Shown piece after piece: positions 1-10,177 of a DNA stretch of 64,000 nt. The translations under genes and the position numbers were made by a program. The notes under the pieces were generated by a model, which saw only the letters and a list, made by a program, of their open reading frames with translations, was not told the origin of the DNA and made no database searches. Origin of the DNA: Elephas maximus indicus. Its lineage: Eukaryota; Chordata; Mammalia; Proboscidea; Elephantidae. The first letter of the stretch is position 1; every line of letters begins with the position of its first letter. The stretch spans positions 85,386,268 through 85,450,267 of the forward strand of contig NC_064831.1 of NCBI RefSeq assembly GCF_024166365.1. Direction: 5' to 3'.

Positions 1-546
1 TGTTCATATTGAGCCTAAAATGAGGACTAATATTATGTCAGACTGACTTTTCTTTCTTCGCAACAAACCAATTTATCATAAATGCATTTTCTCTTTTTCT
101 TTCTTAATAGACAACCAAACCTTGACCTCCTATCACATATTTTAATGGACTTGGCTAAATTCTACAGCATGTTTATTTACTCTTTAAAAATATATTGCTA
201 ACACGTTTATGAAAAATTGCTGACGGCAGCATCTTTTTGCATATTTTGTATGTATGGTGTTTCTGTCATTGCTAGAGTTAAATTTTGACCCTAAGCAAAA
301 GGTCCCTGCAAAAAACAATGGGATCTCTTAATTAATCTCCTAAATGTCAAATGTTCTTTAATTATATTCAGTATAGAAGCATTGATGCTTGGGAATATTA
401 ATATTTTTCTATATCACAGGAGTTTATTAATCTGCTGCTTTCTCTACATTTTAGTTGGAGGAAACCTGTCAACCACACCAGGCAAATCTCCAAGTCGCAG
501 AGGGTCCCATTCTCTAGGTTATTTAAGCCATTGTTTATTTTTTCCA
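1..546. other. AT-rich sequence with no recognised repeat or gene
   Basis: I recognise no repeat family, splice-flanked exon or long open frame here. Short frames in this stretch lack any family resemblance. It may be single-copy intergenic or intronic DNA. Confidence 0.4.
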
Positions 547-745
547 GAGTCCCTGGGTAGTGCAAACTGTTAATGTGCTCAGCTGCTTAATGAAAGCTTG
601 GTGGTTCAGTCCAGTCAGAGGTGCCTCAGAAGAACGGCCTGGTGATCTACTTCTAAAAAATCGGCCATTGAAAATCCTGTGGAGCACAGTTGTCCTCTGA
701 CACACATGTGGTTGCCATGAGTAGCAATGGACTGGGTGGGCAAAT
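547..745 (+). mobile_element. AfroSINE, long-body type
   Basis: A tRNA-derived SINE begins with a diverged 'gagtccctgggtagtgcaaa' head at 547. The body contains the hallmark 'cctggtgatctacttct' (638-655), then 'ccattgaaaatcctgtggag' (665-684), and a worn tail around 714-735. This is the longer AfroSINE type. Its body segment 627-682 resembles the RTE 5' region (compare 55081-55146), which the short type does not show clearly. The tail is degraded, so this is an old copy. Confidence 0.85.
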
Positions 746-865
746 GATTCGTTTTTTTTTCACTGTTATTCTCCGCCCTTTTCCTCTTACACTGAGCCTC
801 TCCTGAACACACTCATATGACCCCAAAGTGCCATTTACTCCTAAGGCCCCCAATTTTTCATCTGT

Positions 866-1013
866 ACAGTTAAGAGCTCTGCTGCTAACCAAAAAGTCAG
901 CAGTTCGAATCCACCAACTGCTCCTTGGAAACCCTATGAGGCAGTTCTATTCTGTCTTATAGGGTCACTGAATTGAAATCAACCGGACAGCAACAGGTTT
1001 CGTTTTGGTTTTT
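866..1013 (+). mobile_element. AfroSINE, short type, 5' head missing
   Basis: Starts within the tRNA-like head ('cagttaagagctctgctgct') and runs through 'agttcgaatccacc', 'ccttggaaaccctatgaggc' and a tail with 'tatagggtcact', then T-rich 'ggttt' wording. The first 15-20 bases of the family are absent. No clear TSD was seen. Confidence 0.85.
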
Positions 1014-1084
1014 AATGCAATACTATTTTCTTATTTTCAATATTAGTAACAATCCCGTTAAGTTTGTTTGTGTTTCTTTTAAAA

Positions 1085-1735
1085 AAAAATAAGATAGGTT
1101 TAATGAAGTGTAATCCAAACAGAAAATGCCACTCTTCAGATATACAGGTCTATGAATTTTGAAAAATGTACATCGTCATGTAATCATGAAAACAATCAAG
1201 CTCCATCAACCCAAAGCTTCCTTCATGGTGCCCCTTTGAACTTAGTCTTTTCCTTCCACCTTTAGCCCCTGCAACCATTGATCTGAATTCTATGCTAGAG
1301 TTTTTCCTTTACCTGAATGTCATGTAGATGGAAGGTCACAGTCATTTAGACTTCTGGGTGTGGCCTCTCCCACTTAGCATAATGTTTTTGCATCCATGTT
1401 GTTACATTTTTTTTTTTATTGTTGAATCTGTTCCATAGATGTACCAAAATTTGCTTATGCATTCCCATATGAATGGATATTTGTGATATGTCCAGTTTGG
1501 GACAGTTATCAATAAAGTTGCTGTGAACGTTTATATGCCAATATTTGAGTGGACATACTTTGCTTTTGGGTAAATATTTGAAAGTGGAATGGTTGAAATC
1601 TATTATGAATTCAACTTTAACTTTAGAAGAAACTGCCAAATTGTTTTTCAAAGTGAATGTACAATTCTGCATTCCACCCACGAGTGTTTGAGAGTTCAAG
1701 GTCCACGTTCTCTCTAGCAAATGGTGTTGCCAGTT
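1085..1735 (-). mobile_element. Old L1 3' region (L1M type)
   Basis: Reads as the reverse complement of an old mammalian L1 ORF2 end and 3' UTR. Recognisable wording includes 'cttagcataatg', 'ccatgttgtt', 'gccaaattgtttttcaaagtg' in part, and 'acaattctgcattccaccca'. The minus frame 1346-1720 is a relic of this, not a gene. Family level is from memory of L1 wording; the exact subfamily is not assigned. Confidence 0.75.
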
Positions 1736-1975
1736 ATGAAAACAAACAAAAAAACTTTTTTTTATTTAAGCAGCTGTATGTCGCACCTCTCGCTGACGTG
1801 AAGCACAGGATAGAGGCAGCGATTGACAAAAAAGTCCATCAAAATAATGGTTTATGATGCAAAAAATTTATTTTCATTTGATTATGTTTCCAAGTCTTTT
1901 TTTTTTTTTAACTGGACCTAATTTTTTAGAGCAACTTTAGGTTTACAAAATTTTAAGCCCTTTTAGTAAGTATGT

Positions 1976-2141
1976 GGAAGCCCTGGTGGCGTAGTGGTTA
2001 AGTGCTACAGCTGCTAACCAAGAGGTCGGCAGTTCAAATCCTCCAGGCGCTCCTTGGAAACTCTATGGGGCAGTTCTACTCTGTCCTTTAGGGTCTCTAT
2101 GAGTCGGAATGGACTCGACAGCACTGGGTTTGGTTTTTTGG
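1976..2141 (+). mobile_element. AfroSINE, full-length short type with TSD
   Basis: Complete copy. The head carries a pol III A-box-like stretch at 1987-1998 (tggcgtagtggt) and a B-box-like stretch at 2029-2041 (gcagttcaaatcc). The body has 'ccttggaaactctatggggc' and the tail 'ctatgagtcggaatggac'. It is flanked by a 14-bp TSD with one mismatch, 1962-1975 and 2142-2155. The A and B boxes are parts of a SINE head and should not be annotated as a tRNA gene. Confidence 0.93.
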
Positions 2142-2158
2142 TTTAATAAGTATGTCCT

Positions 2159-2416
2159 CCACGAGTCTGTCAGCTTTTCGTAGAGTGATGGCTTGCATAT
2201 CGCTGTGCTGCTGGAAGCTGTGCCATGGGAATTTCAAACACCAGCAGGGTCATCCATGGTGGATAGGTTTCAGCTAAGTTTCCAGACAAAGACAGAACAT
2301 GAAGAAGAACTTGGCAGTCTACTTCTGAAAAAATTGGCTAGTGAAAACCTTATGAATAACAGCAGAACATTGTCTGATATAGTGCGGGAAGATGAGCCCC
2401 TCAGGTTGGAAGGCAT
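2159..2416 (+). mobile_element. RTE LINE, 5' end only
   Basis: Matches the first 260 bases of the full-length RTE copies (compare 54939-55195 and 15899-16155). It carries 'gtctgtcagc', 'gctgctggaagctgtgcc', 'aacaccagcagggtcatcc', 'cagtctacttctgaaaaa' and 'gcagaacattgtctgatata'. It stops abruptly at 2416 and L1-like sequence follows. The open frame 2193-2462 lies upstream of the endonuclease ORF start seen in full copies, so it is not a gene. Loss of the 3' portion is unusual for a LINE. Confidence 0.85.
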
Positions 2417-5400
2417 TTTCTTAGCAATGTCCTTTAAACAGCAAGATTTTAGCTTTAATTAATTATATTTAATCTATTTTTTATTATTCATGTTTTTAGG
2501 TACCAAAAAAAAACTTTGCTTAACCAAACATCACAAAGTTTTTTCTTCTCCGTGTTCTTCTAGAAGTTTTTAGATTTTAAGATTGTTTATATTTTGGTTT
2601 AAGATCTATTTCAAGTTAAATTTTGCTATGTTGACAGATATGGGGTCAAGACTTATTTTTTTGCATATGATTATCTAATTTCTCTAGCAAGATTTGTTGA
2701 AAAGACTATCCTTTTTCCTTGAATTGTTTGACACATTTTCAAAGCTGATTGCATAAATATGCTTGGGCTATCTCTAAACTCCTGTTCCTTTGATCTGTGT
2801 GTCTATTTTTTGCAAGTAACATGCTGTCTTGAATATGGTAGCTTTATAGTAAAATTGGAAATTTGATAGCATTAGTTTTGTTTTTCAAAGTTCTTTTGCA
2901 ATTTAAGTCCACTGCTCTTCCATGTAAGCTTTGGAATGAGCTTGTCAATTTCTTAAAAAAAAAAAAGGCGGGGGGGAGCCTTTTGTATTTTTTACTGGAA
3001 TTGTGCTGAATCAAGAGATCGATTTGAGGATGATTGACATCTTAACAATATTGGTCCTTTTGATCCATTAACATGATATAAGTCTTGTATAATTCCTCTC
3101 TTCAATTCTTTGCAATTTTTATCAAAATAAATCTAGTTTATGTTTTGTTAGGTTTGCCCATAAGTATTTCAAGATTTTGTAAATTTCAATTTCCAGTTGT
3201 TTATTGCTAGCAAATGAAAACACAATTGATTTTTTTTGTATATTGCCTATGTATCTTGTGACTTTCTTAAAACTCACATATTATTTCTAGCAGCTTTTTT
3301 GTAGCTCTGTTAGGATTTTCTTCATAGACAATAATAGTCTGCAAATAAAGACTTGTAGTTTTCCTTTCCAATCTGAATGCCCCCCCCCCCTTTTTTTAAC
3401 TTGTTTTATTGCACTGGCTTGGAGCTCCAGGACAATGTTGACTAAAACATAGTGAACATTCTTGCCTTAGGGGAAACATTCACCATTTAGTATGATATCA
3501 CTGTAGCGTTTCAAGGATCTTAAATGGATTGAGGACGTTTCCCTGTGTTCCGTCAGTTTGCTGGTAGTTTTTATAATGCATGAGTGTTGGATTTTTTTCA
3601 AATGGTTTTTCTATATTTTCTGAGTTGATTGTATTACTTTTCTTTTTTAGTTTGTTGATCTGGTGATTACACTGATAGATTTTCAAATGTTGAAATGCTT
3701 TTTATTCTTGGAATAAATTCCATGTGGCCTTGATGCGTTATTATTACAAATAGAAGAATTTGATTTATAAACGTTTTTGTAAATGTTTTTCCACGTTCAG
3801 TAATGAGGGCTAATCACTTGTAGTTTACCAGTTAGGTATGTTTCACTTTGGTTTCAGAATAATGCTTTTCTCATACAACAGTTGGGAAGTGTTCTCTCAT
3901 TTTACATTTTCTGGAGTAATTAGTGTAGAATTGGGGTTATTTTTGTCTTAAATGTTTACCAGTTAAGGCAGTTACACCCACAGATTTTCTTTGCTGGAAA
4001 GTCTTTTAATTAAGAATTTAATTTCTTATTAAATATTATGATATTTAGGTTACCTCTTTCTCTTGAGTGAACTTTGATAATCTGTGTCTTTCAAGGAATT
4101 TGTACATTTTTTATAAGTTATCAAATTTATTTGCACAAATTTATTTATTATATTCTGTATTGTCATTTTCATATCTTTAATATTTTTGCTGATATCTTCC
4201 GTTTCATTCCTGATATTGGAATTTTGTGTCTTTTGTTTTTCTTGATCACTCTAGCTAGATGTTTATTATTTTAACTGATCATTTCAAGTAATCAACTTTT
4301 GGTTTCATTAATTTTCTCTACTATTTTTCTATTTTTTTTTTTAATTTATTGTTATTTGCTCTTGTCTTTGTTATTGCCGCTTCATTTTGTTGGTTTTAAT
4401 GTTGGTTTCAGGTTTCTTAAGGTGGAAACATAAATCTTTCTCCTTTTCAAATACGAATGCTTAATTGTTTAAGTGTTCTTTTAATGTTTTAGTTGCATTC
4501 ACAAATTTTGACCTGTTGTATTTTGATTTGATACATAATATTTTCTAAATTTTTGTGACTTGGTCTTTGAACCATGAGTTATTTATAAAGGTTTTGTTTA
4601 ATTTCCAAATAATTAGTTTGTCTGTATATCTTATTGTTATTAACTGTTAGCTTACTTCTATTGTGGTCATAGAATATATGTTGTATGATTTCAATTCATT
4701 TAAATTTTTTGAGGTTTACTTTGTGGCCCAGAATATGGCCTTTTTTTTTTTTTTTTTTTGAATTCTACATATGCACTTGCAAATAACCCTTTTTTTTTTT
4801 TTTAATCATTGAATGAAACATTCTTAAGTGTCAATTAGGTCAAGTGGGAATAGCATTTTTCAGGTCTTTTCTATATTTAGTGATTTTCTGTATAGTTCTA
4901 TCAATTATTGAGAGATCAATGTTGATGTCTTCAACTATAATTGTGAATTTTTATATATCTCTTTTTAGTTTTATAAGTTTGTGCTTCATTATTGCAAGAT
5001 ACTAGATGCACAAGCATTTGTAATTATAATTTCTTCTTCATGTATTGACCCCTTTATTCTTATATAGTGAATCTCTTTTTTACTCTTAATATTCCTGTTT
5101 CTGAAGTCTATTTATTTGGTATTACTTCAGCTATATTTTTATTAGTGTTTGCAAGGTATATACTTTTCCATCCTTTGCCTTTTAGCCTCTCTATGTCTAT
5201 ATAATTACAGTGAGACTTTGTAGACTGCACATATTTTGGTCTTGTATTTATATGTAAGTTGGCAATGTCAGCTTATTAACTAGAATGTTTAAACCATTTA
5301 TATTTAGTGGAGTTATTGATAAAGTGTGTTTTAAATTTATCATCTTGCTATGTGTTTTCTAGTTGTATCATCGGTTTTTGTTTCTTCTTTCCTGTGTTCT

Positions 5401-5461
5401 GCAGGCTGCTTTGGGACCGAGTATTTTTTATTATTTGATTTTGTCTCCATTATTGGCTTAT
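2417..5461 (-). mobile_element. Old L1 ORF2 remnants
   Basis: T-rich sequence reading as the reverse complement of an old mammalian L1 ORF2. Examples are 'gttttattgcactggcttgg', 'aggacaatgttgactaaaac', 'aatgcatgagtgttggattt' and 'tattcttggaataaattcc'. It is heavily interrupted by stops in every frame and by poly-T runs (4739-4759, 4786-4803). Together with 5670-6060 it appears to belong to one or a few old insertions. Boundaries are approximate. Confidence 0.65.
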
Positions 5462-5668
5462 TAAGGACCTCTGGTAGAACAACAGTTAAGAGCTCAGCTG
5501 CTAACCTAAAGGTTGGTGTTTCAAACCCACCCAACAACCATGGGAGAAAGACCTGGCAATCTGTTCCTGTAAAGATTACAGACTAGGAAATCCTATGGGG
5601 AAGTTCTACTCTGTCACACGGGGCCTCTATGAGTCAAAATTGACTAGACTATGAACAGCAACACTGGC
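5462..5668 (+). mobile_element. AfroSINE, type with middle insert
   Basis: Head 'cagttaagagctcagctgct' is followed by a diverged B box. A middle segment 'gggagaaagacctggcaatc', then 'gttcctgtaaagattacaga', lengthens this subtype. It ends with 'ctactctgtcacacggggcc' and 'ctatgagtcaaaattgac'. It sits inside minus-strand L1 sequence, so it is younger than that L1. Confidence 0.85.
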
Positions 5669-5669
5669 T

Positions 5670-6060
5670 TATTAGTTAGTTATATCTCTTTAACAATTCT
5701 ATTTGTGGTTGCCTTGTGATTTTTCAATAAACACATCATTACTCTTTGCTTTAAATAGTAAATTTAGAGTTTTAGAGTGATTAAAAATAAGAAAAAATTG
5801 ACTCTTAAGTCTACCTTTCTTTTTACATTTTTTAATGTAGATTTAAGCTTTTCTTTGGAAAAATTATCCATTCTGCCTTAGAAACTCCTGTTAGTATTTC
5901 TTGAGGTGAAAAAATTGGCAATAAATTATCCAAGTTTTTCTTTTTTTCCTAAGAAAGTCTTTATTTCACCTTTGTATTGAAAGTTATCACTGACTATAGA
6001 ATTCTGAGATGACAGTTGTTTTTTTCTTTTAATACTTTAAAAATGTCATTCTTTGTTCCT
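5670..6060 (-). mobile_element. Old L1 remnant continuing beyond the SINE
   Basis: Wording such as 'aagtctttatttcaccttt' and 'tagaattctgagatgacag' is typical of old L1 read in reverse. It continues the L1 cut by the AfroSINE at 5462-5668. No intact frame. Confidence 0.5.
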
Positions 6061-7084
6061 CTGGCTTGCCATCTACTGAAAATTTCTTGCAATTTCCAGT
6101 TACCTTTGCAATATATGAAGAGCTTGGAAGTCAACACTCCTGTCTTTACAACAAAAAATAAAATATACACAGGGTGAAAATTAAAAATGCTTCTTAGATT
6201 CATCAAAGCATTGAGGTCACGGGGCAAATCATCACAGTCAAATCTGGAGAGAAAGATGCAGTCGGAGAGACACAGCCAATATCTGCTTACCTGCAACAGA
6301 AGCCATTGGAGTCATAAGCAGGTAAGAACACTTAATGGTAATTTTTATGAATTGCTGAAGGATGAGTGTGGACTAGCATAAGAGAGAAGAAATACTGAGT
6401 GTGCAGTCTTAGGTCAGGGATGCTCCACTTTCTTGCAATTTACCTTCAAGAACACCAATAGGTTCTGGGGGAGAAGATCCAAGAAAGATTATCTTATAAC
6501 CCTGGAAGAGTAAAGAGAAAAGTATCATTTTGAAACACACCAAAACTCTTCAGGAGAATAGACTTTTCCCAAGCCTTATTCTAGCTTGGGAAAAGGAATT
6601 TCTCTTACTCCAATTCCTTCAGCTTTCCTGTTTCACCTAAAGGAAACAAAATGAAACAAACAGAAAACACTCTAGCCAACAGAGGACAGGGATTCAAAGT
6701 AAAAGATTGGGCAGGTTATAGCCCTGGAAGGAAGCTGAGGGAAAAACCAGTTGGATTCCAATATAATTATAGTGGATTATAGCTAGAAAAACTGCAAGAC
6801 ACAGATTGTCTCCGGGGATAAGTATTTTGGTAATACTAATGTTAAGAAGTGACGAAAATAAGAATATTAAATGAATTTGAACCACCTGGCACCTATGGCT
6901 ACAAAAAAAAAAAACAAATCAAAGGTGTTGCTGTAAAGTCAATTCCAATTCATAGTGACCCTGTGGCTACAGCAAGTATTAAACATCAGCCACCTCCTAG
7001 CCAGATTAACATTAAAACCTCACACAAATGGCCTATTTACTTCAGTTCCTCTTATGTGATAAAACTTGTCTAGCTTTCAACCAC
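6061..7084. other. Mostly unassigned sequence with an AfroSINE or RTE tail scrap
   Basis: Between a minus-strand L1 block on the left and a plus-strand L1 ORF1-like block on the right. Nothing coding is recognised. Around 6925-6975 a short reverse-complement AfroSINE/RTE tail can be read ('gttgctgtaaagtcaattcc' and 'aattcatagtgaccctgt'). The rest could be old L1 5' sequence. Confidence 0.4.
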
Positions 7085-7470
7085 AAATTACAAGGCATAC
7101 CCAAAGGTAAGAAAAATACAATTTTGAAGAGACAAAACAATCATCAAACTAGGCAGAAATACGACAAACATGTTGGAATTATTAGACAGGGAATTTAAAG
7201 TAACTTTTTTTATCATTAACATATTAAAGACTCTAATGGAAAAGGTAGAGAGCAGGCAAGACAAGGTGGTAAAGATGAATCAAGAGAAAATGCTAGGAAT
7301 CAAAACAACACAGTAACAGAAATGAAGAATGCCTTCAATTGGCTCATCAGTAGACTTGACTAAACCATGGAAAGAAAAGGCCTATTGACCAGTTGAAGGT
7401 AGATCAGTAGAAACATCCCAAATTGAAATGCAATGAGAAGAAAAAAAGAAAAAATGGAACATGGAGAGCT
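7085..7470 (+). mobile_element. Old L1, 5' region and ORF1 start
   Basis: Plus-strand wording of old mammalian L1 ORF1: 'acaaattacaaggcatacc', 'ttggaattattagacaggga', 'agactctaatggaaaaggt', 'cagaaatgaagaatgccttc' and 'ggctcatcagtagacttgac'. Stops break the frame. It points opposite to its L1 neighbours on both sides. Confidence 0.7.
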
Positions 7471-7570
7471 ACAGGGCAATATTGTTGTAGGTAGTTGCTG
7501 TAAAGTTGGCAGAATTGATATCTCAAGAGTATTGGGTATTTCAATCCGTGAATATGGCATAAAAAACCCC

Positions 7571-8596
7571 AGTGAATATGGCATATCTTCACTTATTTAG
7601 ATCTTCTTTAATTTTTCTCAACAGTGTTTTGTGGTTTTCATTTTATATGTTGCATATATATTTTGTCAGATTATACCTGTTTTATATTTTTATGTTATTG
7701 TAAATGATACTGTTTAAATTTTAATGTAAGATTACCAAGATACAGAAATGCAATAAATATTTGTATATTCATTTTGTATCTTGTAAACTTGGTAAGTTCA
7801 CTTATTAGTTATAGTTGCTTTTTAGCAAATTCCATAGGATTTTCTAAGTAGCCAATCATTTCATCGACAAAAAAAGAGACTTAATGTTTTTCTTTACAAC
7901 CTGAATGCCTTTTATTTCTTTTTTAACCTGACTTTCTGGCTAGATTCTCCAGCACAATGTTGAAAAGAAATGTGAGAGCAAACATTCTTGATGTTATCAG
8001 GAAATAATTCCGTCGTTTAACATTAGAAATAAAGTGACCTGTAGGTTTTCATAGATGCTTTTTACTAGCTTGAAGAAGATTCCTTCTATTTCTAGTTAAA
8101 TGACAGATTTCATTTTATTTTTTCTCTTTTAATCAGGCATGAACGTTGGATTTTTTTCAAATCTTTTTTATGTGTCTCTTGAGATAATTATATGTTTTGT
8201 TTTTGTTTTTTGTCTATTATTACTGTGAGTTCCATTGATTGATTTCTAAATGATAAAGCAAGCTTACATTTCTGGGATAAAACCCACTTGGTCATGACAT
8301 ATTATCCTTTTGGTATTTTGCTCAATTTGATTTTCTAAAAATTTTTTAAGGACCTTTGTATTAATGTTCATAAGGAATATTAGACTGTGGTTTCCTTTTC
8401 TTTTGATGTCTTTGCCTGTTGTTGCTATCAGAGTACTGTTGGTCTGATAGAGGACTAATTTTACTTTTTCTCATTGTTAATAAATGTTTCCAAGGTTTTT
8501 TAATGAGTGGTCCCTTTCTCTCCCTAGGAGTATGCAAATCTGGTGCCATCACTTACCAAGTTTTCATTATGCACAAGTCCATTTCTGGAATCCCTC
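7571..8596 (-). mobile_element. Old L1 ORF2 remnant, left part
   Basis: Reverse-complement L1 ORF2 wording ('ctccagcacaatgttgaaaa', 'gcatgaacgttggattttt', 'cattatgcacaagtccattt'). The reading breaks at about 8590 and resumes at about 9847 with 'gttccataagttgattttt', which would follow it in an intact L1. The sequence between is a younger L1 inserted into this one. Confidence 0.7.
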
Positions 8597-9846
8597 TTTT
8601 TCTTTTTTTTTAATTGTGCTTTAAGGGAAAGTTTACAAATCAAGTCAGTATCTCATACAAAAACTTGTACACACTTTTCTATGTACTCCTAGCTGCTCTC
8701 ACCCTAATGAGACAGCACACTCCTCTTCTCCACCCTGTATTCCCCATGTCCATTCAACCAACTCCTGTCCTCCTCTGCCTTCTCCTCGTCTCCAGACAGG
8801 AGTCTCATGTGTCCACTTGAGCCAAGAAGCTCACTCCACACCGGTATCATTTTCTGTTTTATAATCCAGTCCAATCCCTGTCTAAAGAGTTGGCTTTGGG
8901 GATGGTTGCAGCCTTGAGCTACCAAAGGGTTTGGGGCCATGACCTCTGGGGTCCCTCTAGTCTCAGTCAGACCATTAAGTCTGGTCTTTTTATGAGAAAT
9001 TGAGGTCTGCATCCCATTGTTCTCCTGCTCTATCAGGGATTCTCTGTTGTGTTCCCTGTCAGGGCAGTAGTCAGTGGTAACCGGGTACCACCTAGTTCTT
9101 CTGGTCTCAGGCTGATGTAGCCTTGGGTGTATGTGGCCCTTTCTGTCTCCTGGGCTCGTATTTACCTTATGTCTTTGATGTTCTTCATTCTCCCTTGCTG
9201 CAGGTGGGTTGAGACCAATTGATGCATCTTAGAAGGCTGCTTGCTAGCACTGAAGACCCCAGATGCCACTCACCAAAGTGGGATGCAGAACGTTTTCTTA
9301 ATGCATTTTGTTATGCCAATTGACCTAGATGTTCCCTGAAACCATAGTCCCCAGACGCCCATCCCTGCTTCTCTGGCCTTCAAAGGGTACAGTTGTATTC
9401 AGGAAACTTTTTTGCTTTTGGTTTAGTCCAGTTATGCTGACCTCTCCTGTATTGCATGTTGTCTTTCCATTCACCTAAAATAGTTCTTGTCTACTATCTA
9501 ATTAACAAATACACCTCTCCCTCCCTCTCCACCCTTGTAACCATCAAAGAATAGTTTCTTCTGTGTTTAAACTTTTTCTTGAGTTCTTATAATAGTGGTC
9601 TCATATAATATTTGTCCTTTTCCACCTGATTTCACTCATCATAAGGCCTTCCAGTTTCCTCCATGTTTTGAGATGTCTCATGGATTCATCGTTGTTCTTA
9701 ATCGTTGCGTAGTGTTCCATTATGTGAATATGCCATAATTTATTTATCTGTTCATCCGTTGATGGGCATCTTGGTTGCTTCCATCTTTTTGCTATTGTAA
9801 ACATTGCTGCAATGAACATGGGTGTTCTGGGATCTCCATACTGTTC
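8597..9846 (-). mobile_element. Afrotherian-type L1, 5'-truncated, with long 3' UTR
   Basis: The right end encodes an L1 ORF2 C-terminus on the minus strand. The frame 9601-9849 reads MEQYGDPRTP, then MFIAAMFTIAKRWKQPRCPS and further residues of the kind found at the ORF2 end (W.I...EHYATIKNN). About 900 bases of 3' UTR follow, ending in a poly-A tail that appears as T-rich sequence at 8597-8612. It is truncated at about 9846 and nested in older L1. The 3' UTR resembles the plus-strand fragment at 33560-33900, which defines related L1 lineages. Confidence 0.85.
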
Positions 9847-9966
9847 CATAAGTTGATTTTTCTATATCCATGCAATACCACAGTGCTTCATTATGAATAC
9901 TTTATTTTGACCTTTCTTCTAGTTCAACAGTTTTCTCTTCATTTGTTTCTAAACCTGTTGAAAATC
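9847..9966 (-). mobile_element. Old L1 ORF2 remnant, right part
   Basis: Continues the L1 interrupted at 8597-9846: 'tatatccatgcaataccaca' is old L1 wording in reverse. No intact frame. Confidence 0.5.
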
Positions 9967-10006
9967 TGTTGTCGTTGAGTTGATTCCAACTCATAGTGAC
10001 CCTATT
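9967..10006 (-). mobile_element. AfroSINE/RTE tail fragment
   Basis: About 40 bases match the reverse complement of the shared AfroSINE/RTE tail ('gttgattccaactcatagtg'). Too short to say which family it came from. Confidence 0.65.
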
Positions 10007-10027
10007 ATTTGTGTCTAATCTGCTATT

Positions 10028-10166
10028 GTGGATTGCATAGTGGCTGCAACAGTGAGCTCAAGCATAACAACGATTGCAAGGATGGCTTAGGACTGGGCAG
10101 TGTTTCCTTCTGTTGTTCATAGGGTCGCTATGAGTTGGAACCGACTTGGCGGCACCTAACAGCAAC
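10028..10166 (+). mobile_element. RTE LINE 3' end, extremely 5'-truncated, with TSD
   Basis: Contains the terminal RTE sequence ('gtggctgcaacagtgagctc', 'gggcagtgtttccttctgtt', 'tcgctatgagttggaaccga', 'ggcacctaacagcaaca'). It is flanked by an 11-bp perfect TSD (aatctgctatt) at 10017-10027 and 10167-10177. That makes a bona fide insertion of only 139 bp. Confidence 0.92.
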
Positions 10167-10177
10167 AATCTGCTATT

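Noticed and set aside
1980-2050. tRNA gene from A and B box matches
   Set aside because: The boxes belong to the tRNA-derived head of an AfroSINE that has a SINE body, tail and TSD; no tRNA cloverleaf is supported.
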